From contig JADZAS010000016.1 in the NCBI GenBank assembly GCA_020852515.1, positions 250,155 through 314,154 on the forward strand: a DNA stretch of 64,000 bases. The letters are read 5' to 3'. The notes below the pieces were generated by a model that saw only the letters and a list, made by a program, of their open reading frames with translations, was not told the origin of the DNA and did no database searches. Positions 9,085 through 17,700 of this stretch are shown here, one piece after another. A program made the translations under genes and the position numbers. Source of the DNA: Phycisphaerales bacterium (lineage in GTDB: Bacteria; Planctomycetota; Phycisphaerae; Phycisphaerales; UBA5793). Within the stretch, counting starts at the first letter, position 1, and each line of letters starts with the position of its first letter.

Positions 9085-11460
9085 ATGCTTCGATGGCGGT
9101 TGCTGCCCCTGCTGCTCGTGCTGCTTGCCGCATTCCAGCCGGCCGCCGCCCAGCCTCCGGGCACCGAACCTCGCGTCAAAGCAACGGTCGAGTGGTCGCA
9201 CAACGCGTACCTGCCCGGCTCGCAGGGAGCGATGGCGGTCATCCTGCAGATCGAGCCCGGCTGGCACATCTACCCCGGGATCGGCTCGCCCGATGCGCCC
9301 GAACTGTACATTCCCACCTCGATCGAACTCGCGCTGCCGGATGGCTGGACGCGAGGCGAAATCCAGTGGCCCGCCGCACACGAGGTAACTTTCGGTCCCG
9401 AAGGCGCACAGGAACAAGTCAAGGTCTACGAGGGCCGGGCGGTCGCTTACATTCCGTTCCTTGTTCCAACCGACGCCGCGGGGGGACCCGCGAGCGGGAG
9501 CGTCACCGTCGCCTACCAGGCGTGCGATGACATAACCTGCGAGCCCCCCACGGACACGCGCGCTGCACTCTCGACAACCGTGGTGAGCGACGCGACAGCT
9601 GTCGAAGCCAGCGACGATCCAGCGCTGGCCGAGACGTTTGCCCAACTGCTCGCCAAACCCGTCGTCGCCGCCAGCGAACCCGTTCAAGCCGAACCCGCGC
9701 CGGCGGCGGGCGCGGCCGACCCATCGACTCAGACCCCGGCGGCGCTCCCAAACACACACACGTTTTTCGGCATCGAGATTCCCCGGCAGGATGGTCTCGT
9801 CGGGCTGCTGCTTCTAATCGGCATCTCGGCGCTGGGCGGATTTCTGCTCAACCTCACGCCGTGCGTGCTGCCGGTCATTCCCATCAAAATCATGACGATC
9901 ATGCAGCACGCGAACCACCCCGGCCGGGGGCTGGTGCTGGGCCTGTGGATGGCGCTGGGCGTCGTCGCCTTCTGGGCCGCGATCGGCGTGCCTGTAGCGC
10001 TCGTGAGCGTTACGGGCATCAGCGATCCTTCGCGGCTGTTTGGCATCTGGTGGCTCACGCTGGGCATCGGCGCCGTGATCGCGCTGATGGGCGTGGGCAT
10101 CATGGGCCTGTTCACAATCCAGCTGCCGCAGGCGGTGTACGCTGTGAACCCCAGGGCCGATTCAGCGTGGGGTTCGTTCGTGTTCGGCATCATGACGGCG
10201 GTGCTCGGCCTGCCGTGCTTCGGCTTCGTCGCCGGGGCGCTACTGGCGGGCGTGGCGGCGATGCCTCCGTTGAAGATCATGGTGATCTTCATCTCGCTGG
10301 GTGTCGGAATGGGCGGGCCGTACATCGTGCTTTCCGCCAACCCGAAGTGGCTCGACCGCCTGCCGCGCACCGGACCGGCGAGCGAACTGGTCAAGCAGGT
10401 CATGGGCCTGCTGCTGCTTGCCGCGGCGGCGTTCTTCATCGGAGCCGGGCTCATCGCGCTGGTGCGTGAGAAGCCCTACCTGTCGCACCAGTTGCACTGG
10501 TGGGCGGTGGCGTTGTTTGCGGCGCTGGCCGGGTTGTGGCTGATCGTGCGGACGTACCAGATCACGGCGCGCCTCAAGCCGCGCATCGTTTTTTCGATTG
10601 TCGGCTTGTTCCTGGGGGCGATCGCCGTGCTCTACGCCGCCGGCCAGACCGCCAGATCGCGCGCGGACTGGCTCGTGCACCAGGAAGCGCTGGCCAAGGC
10701 CGGCGGCGGCGCCGTCTACATCCACGGCGCGTGGAACGAGTACACGCCGGCGGCGTTTGAAAAGGCCCGCGCCGACGGACACATCGTCGTGGCCGACTTC
10801 ACCGCCGAGTGGTGCCTGAATTGCAAGATCATCAAGGCGGCCGTGCTCAACAAGGAGCCGGTCCTGAGCACCCTCAACAGCGACGACGTCGTGAAGTTCG
10901 TTGTCGATCTCACGAGCAACAGCGCGCCGGGCTGGACGTACATCAAGGAACTCGGCCAGACGGGCATTCCCTTGCTGGCGATCTACACGCCCGGCAGCGA
11001 TGATCCGTGGTTGAGCAACGCTTACACATCCCAGCAGGTGCTTGATGCGATCGCGGCAGCTCGCTCAAGTCGAGACCAGGCTGCGCGCTCTCCGGTGATG
11101 CGTGAATACTCCGCAGAAGCATTCGAGGAGGCACTCGATTCTGGTGCGGTTGTCTTCCTCGTTTTCTACGCGGAGTGGGACCTGACCAACGTGTTGCTCC
11201 ACCGTCAAATCGTTGAAAGTGAGGCCGTGCGCAGCGAACTGTTGAAGCCCGGCACGATCGGATTCGAGGTCGACGTGACGTCGAATCAGGCGCCAGGATG
11301 GGACCTGCTCAAACAGCTGGACTCGCCTGGCCCTCCCAGCGTCGCGATATATGGGCCGGAACGTGACTCGCCGCGGATCGACACTTTGGGTCCGCTGGCG
11401 CTGGCTGAAGCAATTGCGGCGGCCCGATCATCGGATGGAACGGCGAAGGCTGATCCATAA
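9085..11460 (+). CDS. dsbD: DsbD-type thiol:disulfide interchange protein with two C-terminal thioredoxin domains
   Basis: This 791-residue inner-membrane protein passes electrons from the cytoplasm to periplasmic thiols. It has a signal peptide and then a DsbD alpha domain, residues about 25-170, with the CDDITC Cys pair (C147, C152). The membrane domain, about 238-525, has eight-odd helices with one Cys each in LNLTPCVLPVIPIK (C260) and VLGLPCFGFVAG (C378). A first thioredoxin domain follows with active site EWCLNC (C577, C580). A second copy, about 673-785, matches it along its length (VDVTSNQAPGWDLL versus VDLTSNSAPGWTYI), but its active site reads EWDLTN, so both cysteines are gone. The last domain cannot do redox chemistry and may bind a partner. 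Confidence 0.93.
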   Translation: MLRWRLLPLLLVLLAAFQPAAAQPPGTEPRVKATVEWSHNAYLPGSQGAMAVILQIEPGWHIYPGIGSPDAPELYIPTSIELALPDGWTRGEIQWPAAHEVTFGPEGAQEQVKVYEGRAVAYIPFLVPTDAAGGPASGSVTVAYQACDDITCEPPTDTRAALSTTVVSDATAVEASDDPALAETFAQLLAKPVVAASEPVQAEPAPAAGAADPSTQTPAALPNTHTFFGIEIPRQDGLVGLLLLIGISALGGFLLNLTPCVLPVIPIKIMTIMQHANHPGRGLVLGLWMALGVVAFWAAIGVPVALVSVTGISDPSRLFGIWWLTLGIGAVIALMGVGIMGLFTIQLPQAVYAVNPRADSAWGSFVFGIMTAVLGLPCFGFVAGALLAGVAAMPPLKIMVIFISLGVGMGGPYIVLSANPKWLDRLPRTGPASELVKQVMGLLLLAAAAFFIGAGLIALVREKPYLSHQLHWWAVALFAALAGLWLIVRTYQITARLKPRIVFSIVGLFLGAIAVLYAAGQTARSRADWLVHQEALAKAGGGAVYIHGAWNEYTPAAFEKARADGHIVVADFTAEWCLNCKIIKAAVLNKEPVLSTLNSDDVVKFVVDLTSNSAPGWTYIKELGQTGIPLLAIYTPGSDDPWLSNAYTSQQVLDAIAAARSSRDQAARSPVMREYSAEAFEEALDSGAVVFLVFYAEWDLTNVLLHRQIVESEAVRSELLKPGTIGFEVDVTSNQAPGWDLLKQLDSPGPPSVAIYGPERDSPRIDTLGPLALAEAIAAARSSDGTAKADP

Positions 11461-11469
11461 AGGGTTCGC

Positions 11470-12027
11470 TCACGCCGACGCTCGCTGCCCCCACTCCTGC
11501 CGCAGCAGGCCATACACCCACTGGTCCACGAACCGCCCTCCGATGAGGTGATGCCCTCGAAGCGTGCCTTCGTGCACGAAGCCGAGACGCTCGATCAGGC
11601 GGCGCGAGGCCTCATTGCCAACGCTGATGGTTGCAAAGAGCCGAACGAGATCGGACGTGGTGAACGCGAGTTCGATGAGCGCGTTCACCGCGGCAAGTCC
11701 CAGGCCCCGGCCCTGACACGCGCGGTCGATCTGGTAGCCCAGTTCGCCGTGAAGCATGCGCCAGTTGACGCGAAGGCTTACCGTGCCGACCAGACCCGCG
11801 CCAGGCGCGTGAACCATCCAGCGATAGGCCTTGAATGCGCGGTTACGCAGGTCCCCGCCGACGGCGCCGAAGCGCATGGTCAACTCATCGAGCGTGAGAT
11901 CGTCGTAGGGGTTGAACTGTTTCGCGACCGCATCGTGTCTCCACTTCCAGCACAACTCGGCGTGCTCGGGCCGGGCGGGCACGAGAGCCACCTGCGAGAT
12001 GCCGGGGGTTGGCGGCGCCGAATCCAT
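11470..12027 (-). CDS. GNAT-family N-acetyltransferase (RimJ/RimL-like)
   Basis: A 185-residue acetyl-CoA-dependent N-acetyltransferase. The acetyl-CoA loop is seen as QIDRACQGRGLGLAAVNALI (Q/R-x-x-G-x-G), preceded by the strand GLVGTVSLRV. It is followed by VRLFATISVGNEASRRLIER and GFVHEGTLRGHHLIGG, characteristic of the RimJ/RimL/SpeG group that acetylates protein N-termini or polyamines. I chose ATG 12025-12027 because GGGAGGAGG lies just upstream, a near-perfect Shine-Dalgarno. It begins 1 bp after the stop of the ligase-like gene. Acceptor unknown. Confidence 0.88.
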   Translation of the reverse strand: MDSAPPTPGISQVALVPARPEHAELCWKWRHDAVAKQFNPYDDLTLDELTMRFGAVGGDLRNRAFKAYRWMVHAPGAGLVGTVSLRVNWRMLHGELGYQIDRACQGRGLGLAAVNALIELAFTTSDLVRLFATISVGNEASRRLIERLGFVHEGTLRGHHLIGGRFVDQWVYGLLRQEWGQRASA

Positions 12028-12028
12028 C

Positions 12029-14506
12029 TCATCCTCCTCCCAGCGCTTCGATACGCCCGCGCACATCGTCGAATTGCTGAGGGTTCAGTTGCTTGAGCGG
12101 GTCCAGGCGCATGTTCTCGTTGATTTCGAGCGTGCGCTCATAGGCCGACAGCGCCTCGCGGCCCCGGCCGGCTTCGTCGAGCATCTGCGCGAATGTGCGC
12201 TGCGCTTCGAGCCCGTTGGGATCGAGTCGGACGACCTTTTTCTGCCACTCGATGGCGCGAGCGAGCATCTCGGCATCGCCGGTGAACTGCTGCTGCTCAT
12301 ACCATCGCCGCGCGGCCATGGCGGCGGCATTAGCGTCGAGCGGCCGCCTGTTCGCAAGCTCCTCGGCCAATTGAATCGCAACCTGCGCGGCCTCATCGCG
12401 CATGGCCGGATCGCCGCGCTGCTCGTGCAGCGTCGCCAGGTGCATCCACAGGCGCGATGATTCGCGCCAGGCAATCGCATCCAGCGGCCGCAACGGCCGC
12501 GCTGCTTCGAGTTCGCGCAGTGCAGCCGTGACGCTCTCGACTTCGAGTCGCCGCAGCGCGTCGCTGATGGCGGCGCCTCCAGTGGCCAGCAGTCGCTGCA
12601 CGCGCTGGCCGTCGTTGAGTTGTATCGCCGATCTGATTTCGCGCCAGGCTCCGGCCAGGTCGATCTCGATCCCCTGCTGCTGGAGTTGCATTTCCGCCTC
12701 CTGAAGCAGCGCGATGCGCTCATCGGCGCTGCGCGTGCGGCCGGCCTGATCGAGCGTCGAACGGACCCGCCCGATGCTCTCGAGCGATGCATGCGCCGTG
12801 CGCAGGTGATTCTGGATGCGCCCGATGGGCACGGCCACCAGGGCGCCGTGCGCGACGATCAGAGCCGCAAAGACCACAATCGCAGCGAAGGACGCGCTTC
12901 GAAGCGCCGGGCGAGGCGGCGCTCCCTGCGGCGCTCGCGCTGCGGCGGCGCCCAGCAGCAGCATGACGATGGCCGCCGAGCCGGGCTGCGTGAGCGTCAT
13001 TTCGATCTGCGAATGCAGCAGCACGACCGTCAGCGCCGCCCAGACGGCCCATCGCAGCATGCCGAGCGAAACGGAGCGCACCAGCAGCGCGACCAGCGGC
13101 ACCGTCGCCCCCAGGCCGATGAGCGACAGCGGCATGAGCAGCAGGTGGTAGTCGATGAGCAGCGCCCGCCGGTTGAGAACCCAGGCGCTGACTCCCGCGG
13201 CAACGGCGACCGCGAGGCCACACAGCGCCGCGAATTTGAGCCACGATTCGCGCGGCGCGGGCTGCACGTCGGCGCCCGGGGCCGGCTGCGCAGATTCCTC
13301 GGCTGCGGGTGGCGCGGTGGCGCCTGATGGCGCGGAGCGAGCGAGCAGGATCAGCACCAGCGCGATCCACGCCGCGGCCCAGATACCGATCCCGGCGAGC
13401 CAGTCGATGAAGACGCTGTGCGGGCTCATGACCTCTTCGGGGCTCAGCGCCGGCCGAACGAGCAGGTACGCATCCTGAAAGCCCGCCGGGCCGACGCCCG
13501 CCAGCGGGTGCGCCGAGAACATGCGGACGGCGCCGGACCAGTAGTGCCAGCGGAACAGGAGGCTGTACCCATCGACCTGCTGGAGGCCTTCGGGGAAGAG
13601 CATCCCGCGCAGCGCCGTCACGACCAGCGCCGCGGCAAGCAGGGCGAAGGTCACGGTTGCCGCGTGGGGCCGCACGTGCTGCTTCCAGCGCCGCGGCAAC
13701 AGGCACATGGCGGCGAGGATGAGGCCGATCGCCGCCGCGCCTGCCGCGCCTTTGGAGAACGAGGCCGTCAGTCCCGCGAGCGCGGCCGCGGCCAGGAGGA
13801 TCGCCACGCCGAGCCAGCCGCTTTGCAGTTTCGAGCGGGCCACAGCCAGAGCAGCGCCGACCCAGAATGCCGCGAGCATCGCCATCAGCGAGCCGTAGAC
13901 GTTTGAAAGCGAAAGCCAGCCGGTGGCTTCGCGCTGGGTGAGGCGGCGCAGGTAGATTCCCGCCGCGCTCGATCCTGGTTCCCAGCCTTGAGATTCGAGC
14001 AGCGCTTCCCTGTTGTTCGCGAAGGAGGAGAGCGTGTCGTGGTATTCGATGGTGACCTGATACAGACCCTTGATCGCCAGCGGAATGGTGATGGCGACGG
14101 CAGCGCCGAGCAGCACGATGCGCCAGCGCACTTCGCGCGCCAGATGCATCGCGCCGACAGCCGTGCTCATGGCGCCGAACCATTGCGAGCCGGCGCGACA
14201 CTGCTCGGCGTCACTCCACCCATGCCACGCCAGCACGGGTACAGGCGTGAGCAGCAGCACGAGCAGTTTGAAGTCGATGCTTCGACCATCGAGCGTCTCC
14301 GCCAGCAGCGCGCACAGGCAGCCGAGCAGCGCCAGCAGATCGAGCGTGACGGATCCCGCCGGCCCGAGCCCTTCGAGCGGCACGGGCAGTACGCGAGAAT
14401 CGATCGCGAAAAACGGATCGACGGCGATGACCAGCAGCGTCCGCAGCACCGCCGGCGCGGCGAGCAGCACAAAGCCGCACCAGCGAAGCAAACCCGCCGC
14501 CTTCAC
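12029..14506 (-). CDS. O-antigen ligase/polymerase-like membrane protein with C-terminal helical repeats (825 aa)
   Basis: The N-terminal 520 or so residues form about twelve membrane helices with the Wzy_C signature: the loop has MFSAHPLAGVGPAGFQDAYL and then MSPHSVFIDWLAGIGIWAAA. The last 230 residues after the final helix are soluble and helical, with TPR-like features (AIEWQKKVVRLDPNGLEAQR, REALSAYERTLEINENMRL). The GTG at 14504-14506 overlaps the stop of the WecA-like gene as GTGA. Being next to a polyprenyl-phosphate phosphosugar transferase fits a role as polymerase or ligase for the glycan started by that enzyme. TPR-tailed ligase relatives include PglL-type protein glycosylating enzymes, so that is an alternative. 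Confidence 0.82.
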   Translation of the reverse strand: MKAAGLLRWCGFVLLAAPAVLRTLLVIAVDPFFAIDSRVLPVPLEGLGPAGSVTLDLLALLGCLCALLAETLDGRSIDFKLLVLLLTPVPVLAWHGWSDAEQCRAGSQWFGAMSTAVGAMHLAREVRWRIVLLGAAVAITIPLAIKGLYQVTIEYHDTLSSFANNREALLESQGWEPGSSAAGIYLRRLTQREATGWLSLSNVYGSLMAMLAAFWVGAALAVARSKLQSGWLGVAILLAAAALAGLTASFSKGAAGAAAIGLILAAMCLLPRRWKQHVRPHAATVTFALLAAALVVTALRGMLFPEGLQQVDGYSLLFRWHYWSGAVRMFSAHPLAGVGPAGFQDAYLLVRPALSPEEVMSPHSVFIDWLAGIGIWAAAWIALVLILLARSAPSGATAPPAAEESAQPAPGADVQPAPRESWLKFAALCGLAVAVAAGVSAWVLNRRALLIDYHLLLMPLSLIGLGATVPLVALLVRSVSLGMLRWAVWAALTVVLLHSQIEMTLTQPGSAAIVMLLLGAAAARAPQGAPPRPALRSASFAAIVVFAALIVAHGALVAVPIGRIQNHLRTAHASLESIGRVRSTLDQAGRTRSADERIALLQEAEMQLQQQGIEIDLAGAWREIRSAIQLNDGQRVQRLLATGGAAISDALRRLEVESVTAALRELEAARPLRPLDAIAWRESSRLWMHLATLHEQRGDPAMRDEAAQVAIQLAEELANRRPLDANAAAMAARRWYEQQQFTGDAEMLARAIEWQKKVVRLDPNGLEAQRTFAQMLDEAGRGREALSAYERTLEINENMRLDPLKQLNPQQFDDVRGRIEALGGG

Positions 14507-15669
14507 GACCGCACTCCGCCGGCCGCCGCGGCGATCGACCGTTCGTACACCGCCAGAACGATGAGCAGGATGATGACCTGGGCCCCGGCGAGCGCGGCGA
14601 CCCAGCCGTGTTCGAGATGCCCGAGGTAGATGCCGGTCAACCCGGTCGTGAGCGTGACGCCGTAGATCACCGCGAGCATCCGCCGCACGCTCAGGCCGCG
14701 CTTGACCAACCGGTGAGAGAAGTGCTGCTGATCGCCGACAAACGGGCTGCGTCCCTGGCTGAGCCGGATTGTAACGACCGCCAGCAGGTCGTAGATCGGC
14801 ACGGCGAGGACGATAAGGGGCATGAAGACGCCGTACCACGCCGTCGCCGCATCGCCTTCAAAGTACGTCGTGCGGACCGTGAGGAAGCCGAGCAGGAAGC
14901 CGACGACGAGCGACCCGCCGTCTCCCATGAAGATGCTCGCCGGCGGAAAGTTGAACCAGAGAAACCCGAGAAGCGCGCCCACGAGCAGCGCGAGCATGGC
15001 GGCGATGAACCACTGGCCGTTAATCAACGCAGCGGCCAGAAACAGCGCCGCTGCGATGCACGACACCCCGCCGGCCAGCCCGTCCATGTTGTCCATGAAG
15101 TTGATCGCGTTCGTTACGACCACCAGCCAGAGTACCGTAAGCGCGATCGACGGCCAAGGGGCGAGTCCCGCCAGGCCCGGCGCCGTGTCGAGCAGCGTGA
15201 GCAGCCGGCTGGATGACGCGAGACCATCGGCAAAGTCGAACGGAATGAGCACCATAAACGTCGCCAGCGCGCACTGCGCTGCGAGTTTGGCCCACGGCCC
15301 CAGCGGGCGGCGATCATCGATGAGGCCCAGCACGTGCATGCCCACGAGCGCCAGCGCCAACGCGATCGCCATCGGCGTGCGCTCGATGATGCCCGGCAGG
15401 TGGGGCTGAAGGGATGGAGCGAGATCAACGATCGCGGACTCCGGCGCCAACCGAAGCGCGATCAGGCCGACGATCAGCGGCGCAAGTATCGCGATGGTGA
15501 TCGCTACGCCGCCGATGTTGGGTATCGCCCGGATCTCCGCTTTGTGGTGTCCGGCGGCGCCGGGCGAATCGAGCCGGCCCAGGCGCGCCCCGACGGCCCT
15601 CAACCACCACGTGAGCGGCCAGGAAAGCGCGAGTGCGGCGGGAATCAGGCAGAGGACCGCGGCGATCAC
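14503..15669 (-). CDS. WecA/MraY-family undecaprenyl-phosphate phosphosugar transferase
   Basis: A polytopic inner-membrane enzyme (about eleven helices, 388 aa) that moves a sugar-1-phosphate from UDP-sugar to undecaprenyl phosphate. Family motifs: GLIDDRRPLGPWAKL (DD, Mg2+ site), NAINFMDNMDGLAGGV, FLWFNFPPASIFMGDGGSLV, and the cytoplasmic QQHFSHRLVKRGLS loop (HxxH-like). The absence of MraY-specific loops and the polysaccharide neighbours favour the WecA/TagO side of the family over MraY. The only suitable start is GTG at 15667-15669. It is first in a three-gene overlapping set with the Wzy-TPR protein and the GNAT enzyme. Confidence 0.88.
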   Translation of the reverse strand: MIAAVLCLIPAALALSWPLTWWLRAVGARLGRLDSPGAAGHHKAEIRAIPNIGGVAITIAILAPLIVGLIALRLAPESAIVDLAPSLQPHLPGIIERTPMAIALALALVGMHVLGLIDDRRPLGPWAKLAAQCALATFMVLIPFDFADGLASSSRLLTLLDTAPGLAGLAPWPSIALTVLWLVVVTNAINFMDNMDGLAGGVSCIAAALFLAAALINGQWFIAAMLALLVGALLGFLWFNFPPASIFMGDGGSLVVGFLLGFLTVRTTYFEGDAATAWYGVFMPLIVLAVPIYDLLAVVTIRLSQGRSPFVGDQQHFSHRLVKRGLSVRRMLAVIYGVTLTTGLTGIYLGHLEHGWVAALAGAQVIILLIVLAVYERSIAAAAGGVRS

Positions 15670-15712
15670 GGCCGCATTGTAGCCGCATCGGCCTTTGCTT
15701 CGGCTTGGCGTT

Positions 15713-17452
15713 TCACCAGCCCGCGGGAGCGCCGCCCTTGCGCGGGTCGCTTGCAGCGCTCCAGCCGACGCCGCTGCGCCGGATCAACTGGACGACGCCG
15801 ACATCTTCGCGGCGGCCGATCTCGTGGCCGAACTCGCGCATGGCGTCCATCGTCGCCGAATCCGTCCAGCAGTCTTCGAACTGCAGTACGTCGGGCATCC
15901 ACTGGTGGTGGAAGCGCGGCGCGCTGACGGCTTCGGGCGCCGACGAGTCGTGTAGAACGACGTCGAGCAGCGTCTGCAGCGTCGCGGAAATGATGCGCGG
16001 CCCGCCCGAGGCGCCGACGACAATTTCAACGCCGCCGTCCTCGCCGAGCACGATGGTCGGGGACATGCTCGACAGCGGCCACTTGCCGCCTTCGGGGAGG
16101 TTGCGCTGCGATTGCTGCAGGCCGAAGGCGTTGCGCTCACCGGGGATGGTGAGGAAGTCATCCATCTCGTTGTTGAGCATGAAGCCGTACTCCGGCACCG
16201 GCAGCAGCGAGCCGAACGAGAGGTTGATCGTCTCCGTACACGCAACGGCGTTGCCCCACTGATCGACCACGCCGAAGTGGCTGGTGCCTGTGTCGATGGG
16301 CAACTGCTCCCTGCTGCCGTAACTCCCGGGCGGCTGGGTGCGGCGCGGATCGATGCGCCTCGCGAGCACGTCGAGATAGGTATCGCTGATCAGGCTCGTG
16401 GCGGGTACGTTGGCGAAGCGCTCATCACCAAGCCACTCCGCCCGATCGGCAAAGGCGTGTTTCATGGCTTCGACGACGAGATGGATGTAGGGCGGCGACC
16501 CTGGCGCTGTCTCCTGGAGATCCGTCCAGCGCCGGTCGAGAATGCCCAGCGTCTCCAGCGTCGCGATCCCGCCGCTCGACGGCAGCGGCATCGCCAGCAC
16601 GGTTCGGCCGCGGAACGTGCCGCGCAACGGCTGCGAGAGGCGCGGCTCGTATTGCGCAAGGTCTTCCGCCGACATCTGCGGGCACGTCGACGCGACGGCC
16701 TGACCGATCTCGCCTGCGTAGAAAACGGGAGCGCCGTCGCGCGCTATCAGCCGCAGCGTCCGCGCCAGTTCCGGCTGGCGCAGCGTCTGGCCGACCTTCG
16801 GCTCGCCGTCGAAGAGAAAGCGGTGGTAGAACCACTCGAATCGATCGGCCCCGACGAGATCGATCCACTCGGGGTGCTCGCGGATCTCGTCGATCACTTC
16901 CTGCGCGCTGGCAACGTAGTCGGCGTCGATGGCGAAGCCGTGTTCGGCAGCCTCGATGGCCGGCTTGAGCACGGTGGCGCGATCGAGCGTGCCGTAATTC
17001 TCGAGCGCGGTCATCAGCCCGGCGACAGTGCCGGGGACACCCACGGCGTGCGGGCCGTAGCGCGAAGCGCCGGGTGCATCGAGTTGCACGTAGTAGTCAG
17101 GTCCGACGGCGGCGGGCGCCGTTTCGCGATAGGTAATCGCCACGCTCTGCGAAGGCATCGGCGCATCGGAGGCGATGTGAACGAGCATGAATCCGCCGCC
17201 GCCGAGGCCGCAACTGTACGGCCGCACGACCGCCAGGCAGAAACTGGTGGCGACGGCGGCATCCACCGCATTGCCCCCGCGCCTGAGCATGTCGAGCCCC
17301 GCCTGCGAAGCAATGGCGTGATCGGCGGCGACGACGGCATGGGGGTAGACGCCGTCGGTAACAGTTGGAAACGGACGCAAGTTCGTCCCGCATCCGCCGA
17401 GCAGAAACATCACCACTGCCAACAGAAGGGGACTTGTCTTGGCGTGGCGCAT
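15713..17452 (-). CDS. ggt: Gamma-glutamyltransferase (lipoprotein-anchored)
   Basis: This secreted Ntn-hydrolase (579 aa) cleaves glutathione and other gamma-glutamyl compounds. The first residues form a lipoprotein signal ending FLLGGCG. The large-subunit motifs are ASQAGLDMLRRGGNAVDAAV and YSCGLGGGGFMLVH. Autocleavage and catalysis use the Thr of TSHFGVVDQWGNAVACTETI, matching the family signature T-x-H-x-x-V-x5-G-x-x-V-x-x-T. The small subunit has GFMLNNEMDDF and SPTIVLGEDGG. I chose the ATG at 17450-17452, which gives the lipobox. It stands alone on the minus strand, 248 bp from accC, and may have its own promoter there. Confidence 0.95.
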   Translation of the reverse strand: MRHAKTSPLLLAVVMFLLGGCGTNLRPFPTVTDGVYPHAVVAADHAIASQAGLDMLRRGGNAVDAAVATSFCLAVVRPYSCGLGGGGFMLVHIASDAPMPSQSVAITYRETAPAAVGPDYYVQLDAPGASRYGPHAVGVPGTVAGLMTALENYGTLDRATVLKPAIEAAEHGFAIDADYVASAQEVIDEIREHPEWIDLVGADRFEWFYHRFLFDGEPKVGQTLRQPELARTLRLIARDGAPVFYAGEIGQAVASTCPQMSAEDLAQYEPRLSQPLRGTFRGRTVLAMPLPSSGGIATLETLGILDRRWTDLQETAPGSPPYIHLVVEAMKHAFADRAEWLGDERFANVPATSLISDTYLDVLARRIDPRRTQPPGSYGSREQLPIDTGTSHFGVVDQWGNAVACTETINLSFGSLLPVPEYGFMLNNEMDDFLTIPGERNAFGLQQSQRNLPEGGKWPLSSMSPTIVLGEDGGVEIVVGASGGPRIISATLQTLLDVVLHDSSAPEAVSAPRFHHQWMPDVLQFEDCWTDSATMDAMREFGHEIGRREDVGVVQLIRRSGVGWSAASDPRKGGAPAGW

Positions 17453-17500
17453 GACGGGGCTCCGAGAGTATGTGGGGCACCCAAGTTGTACGGGGTGCGG

Positions 17501-17526
17501 GTGAGCGATGCCAGTGCCACGCTCAC
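17501..17526. promoter_or_regulatory. Inverted repeat upstream of ggt
   Basis: GTGAGCG and CGCTCAC form a perfect 7-bp inverted repeat around a 12-base spacer, about 50 bp before the ggt start codon and 175 bp after the accC stop. No T-run follows on either strand, so it is more likely a protein-binding site or an RNA hairpin than a classic terminator. Nothing else is evident in this 248-bp gap. Confidence 0.3.
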
Positions 17527-17700
17527 GCCAGTTGAGCGGACTCGATCTCCGAGAAATGGCGCAATAGCTCAAATCGAGCAGCTGAAGGCACACACCCGCG
17601 ACGCCGCCCGGCTCGCTCAGCAACCGGTGCTACTCCGAACCGCCCACCAGGTGACGCCGCACAGGAGCCGAATTTCGGTTGCGAGCAGAGCTGCTGAACT

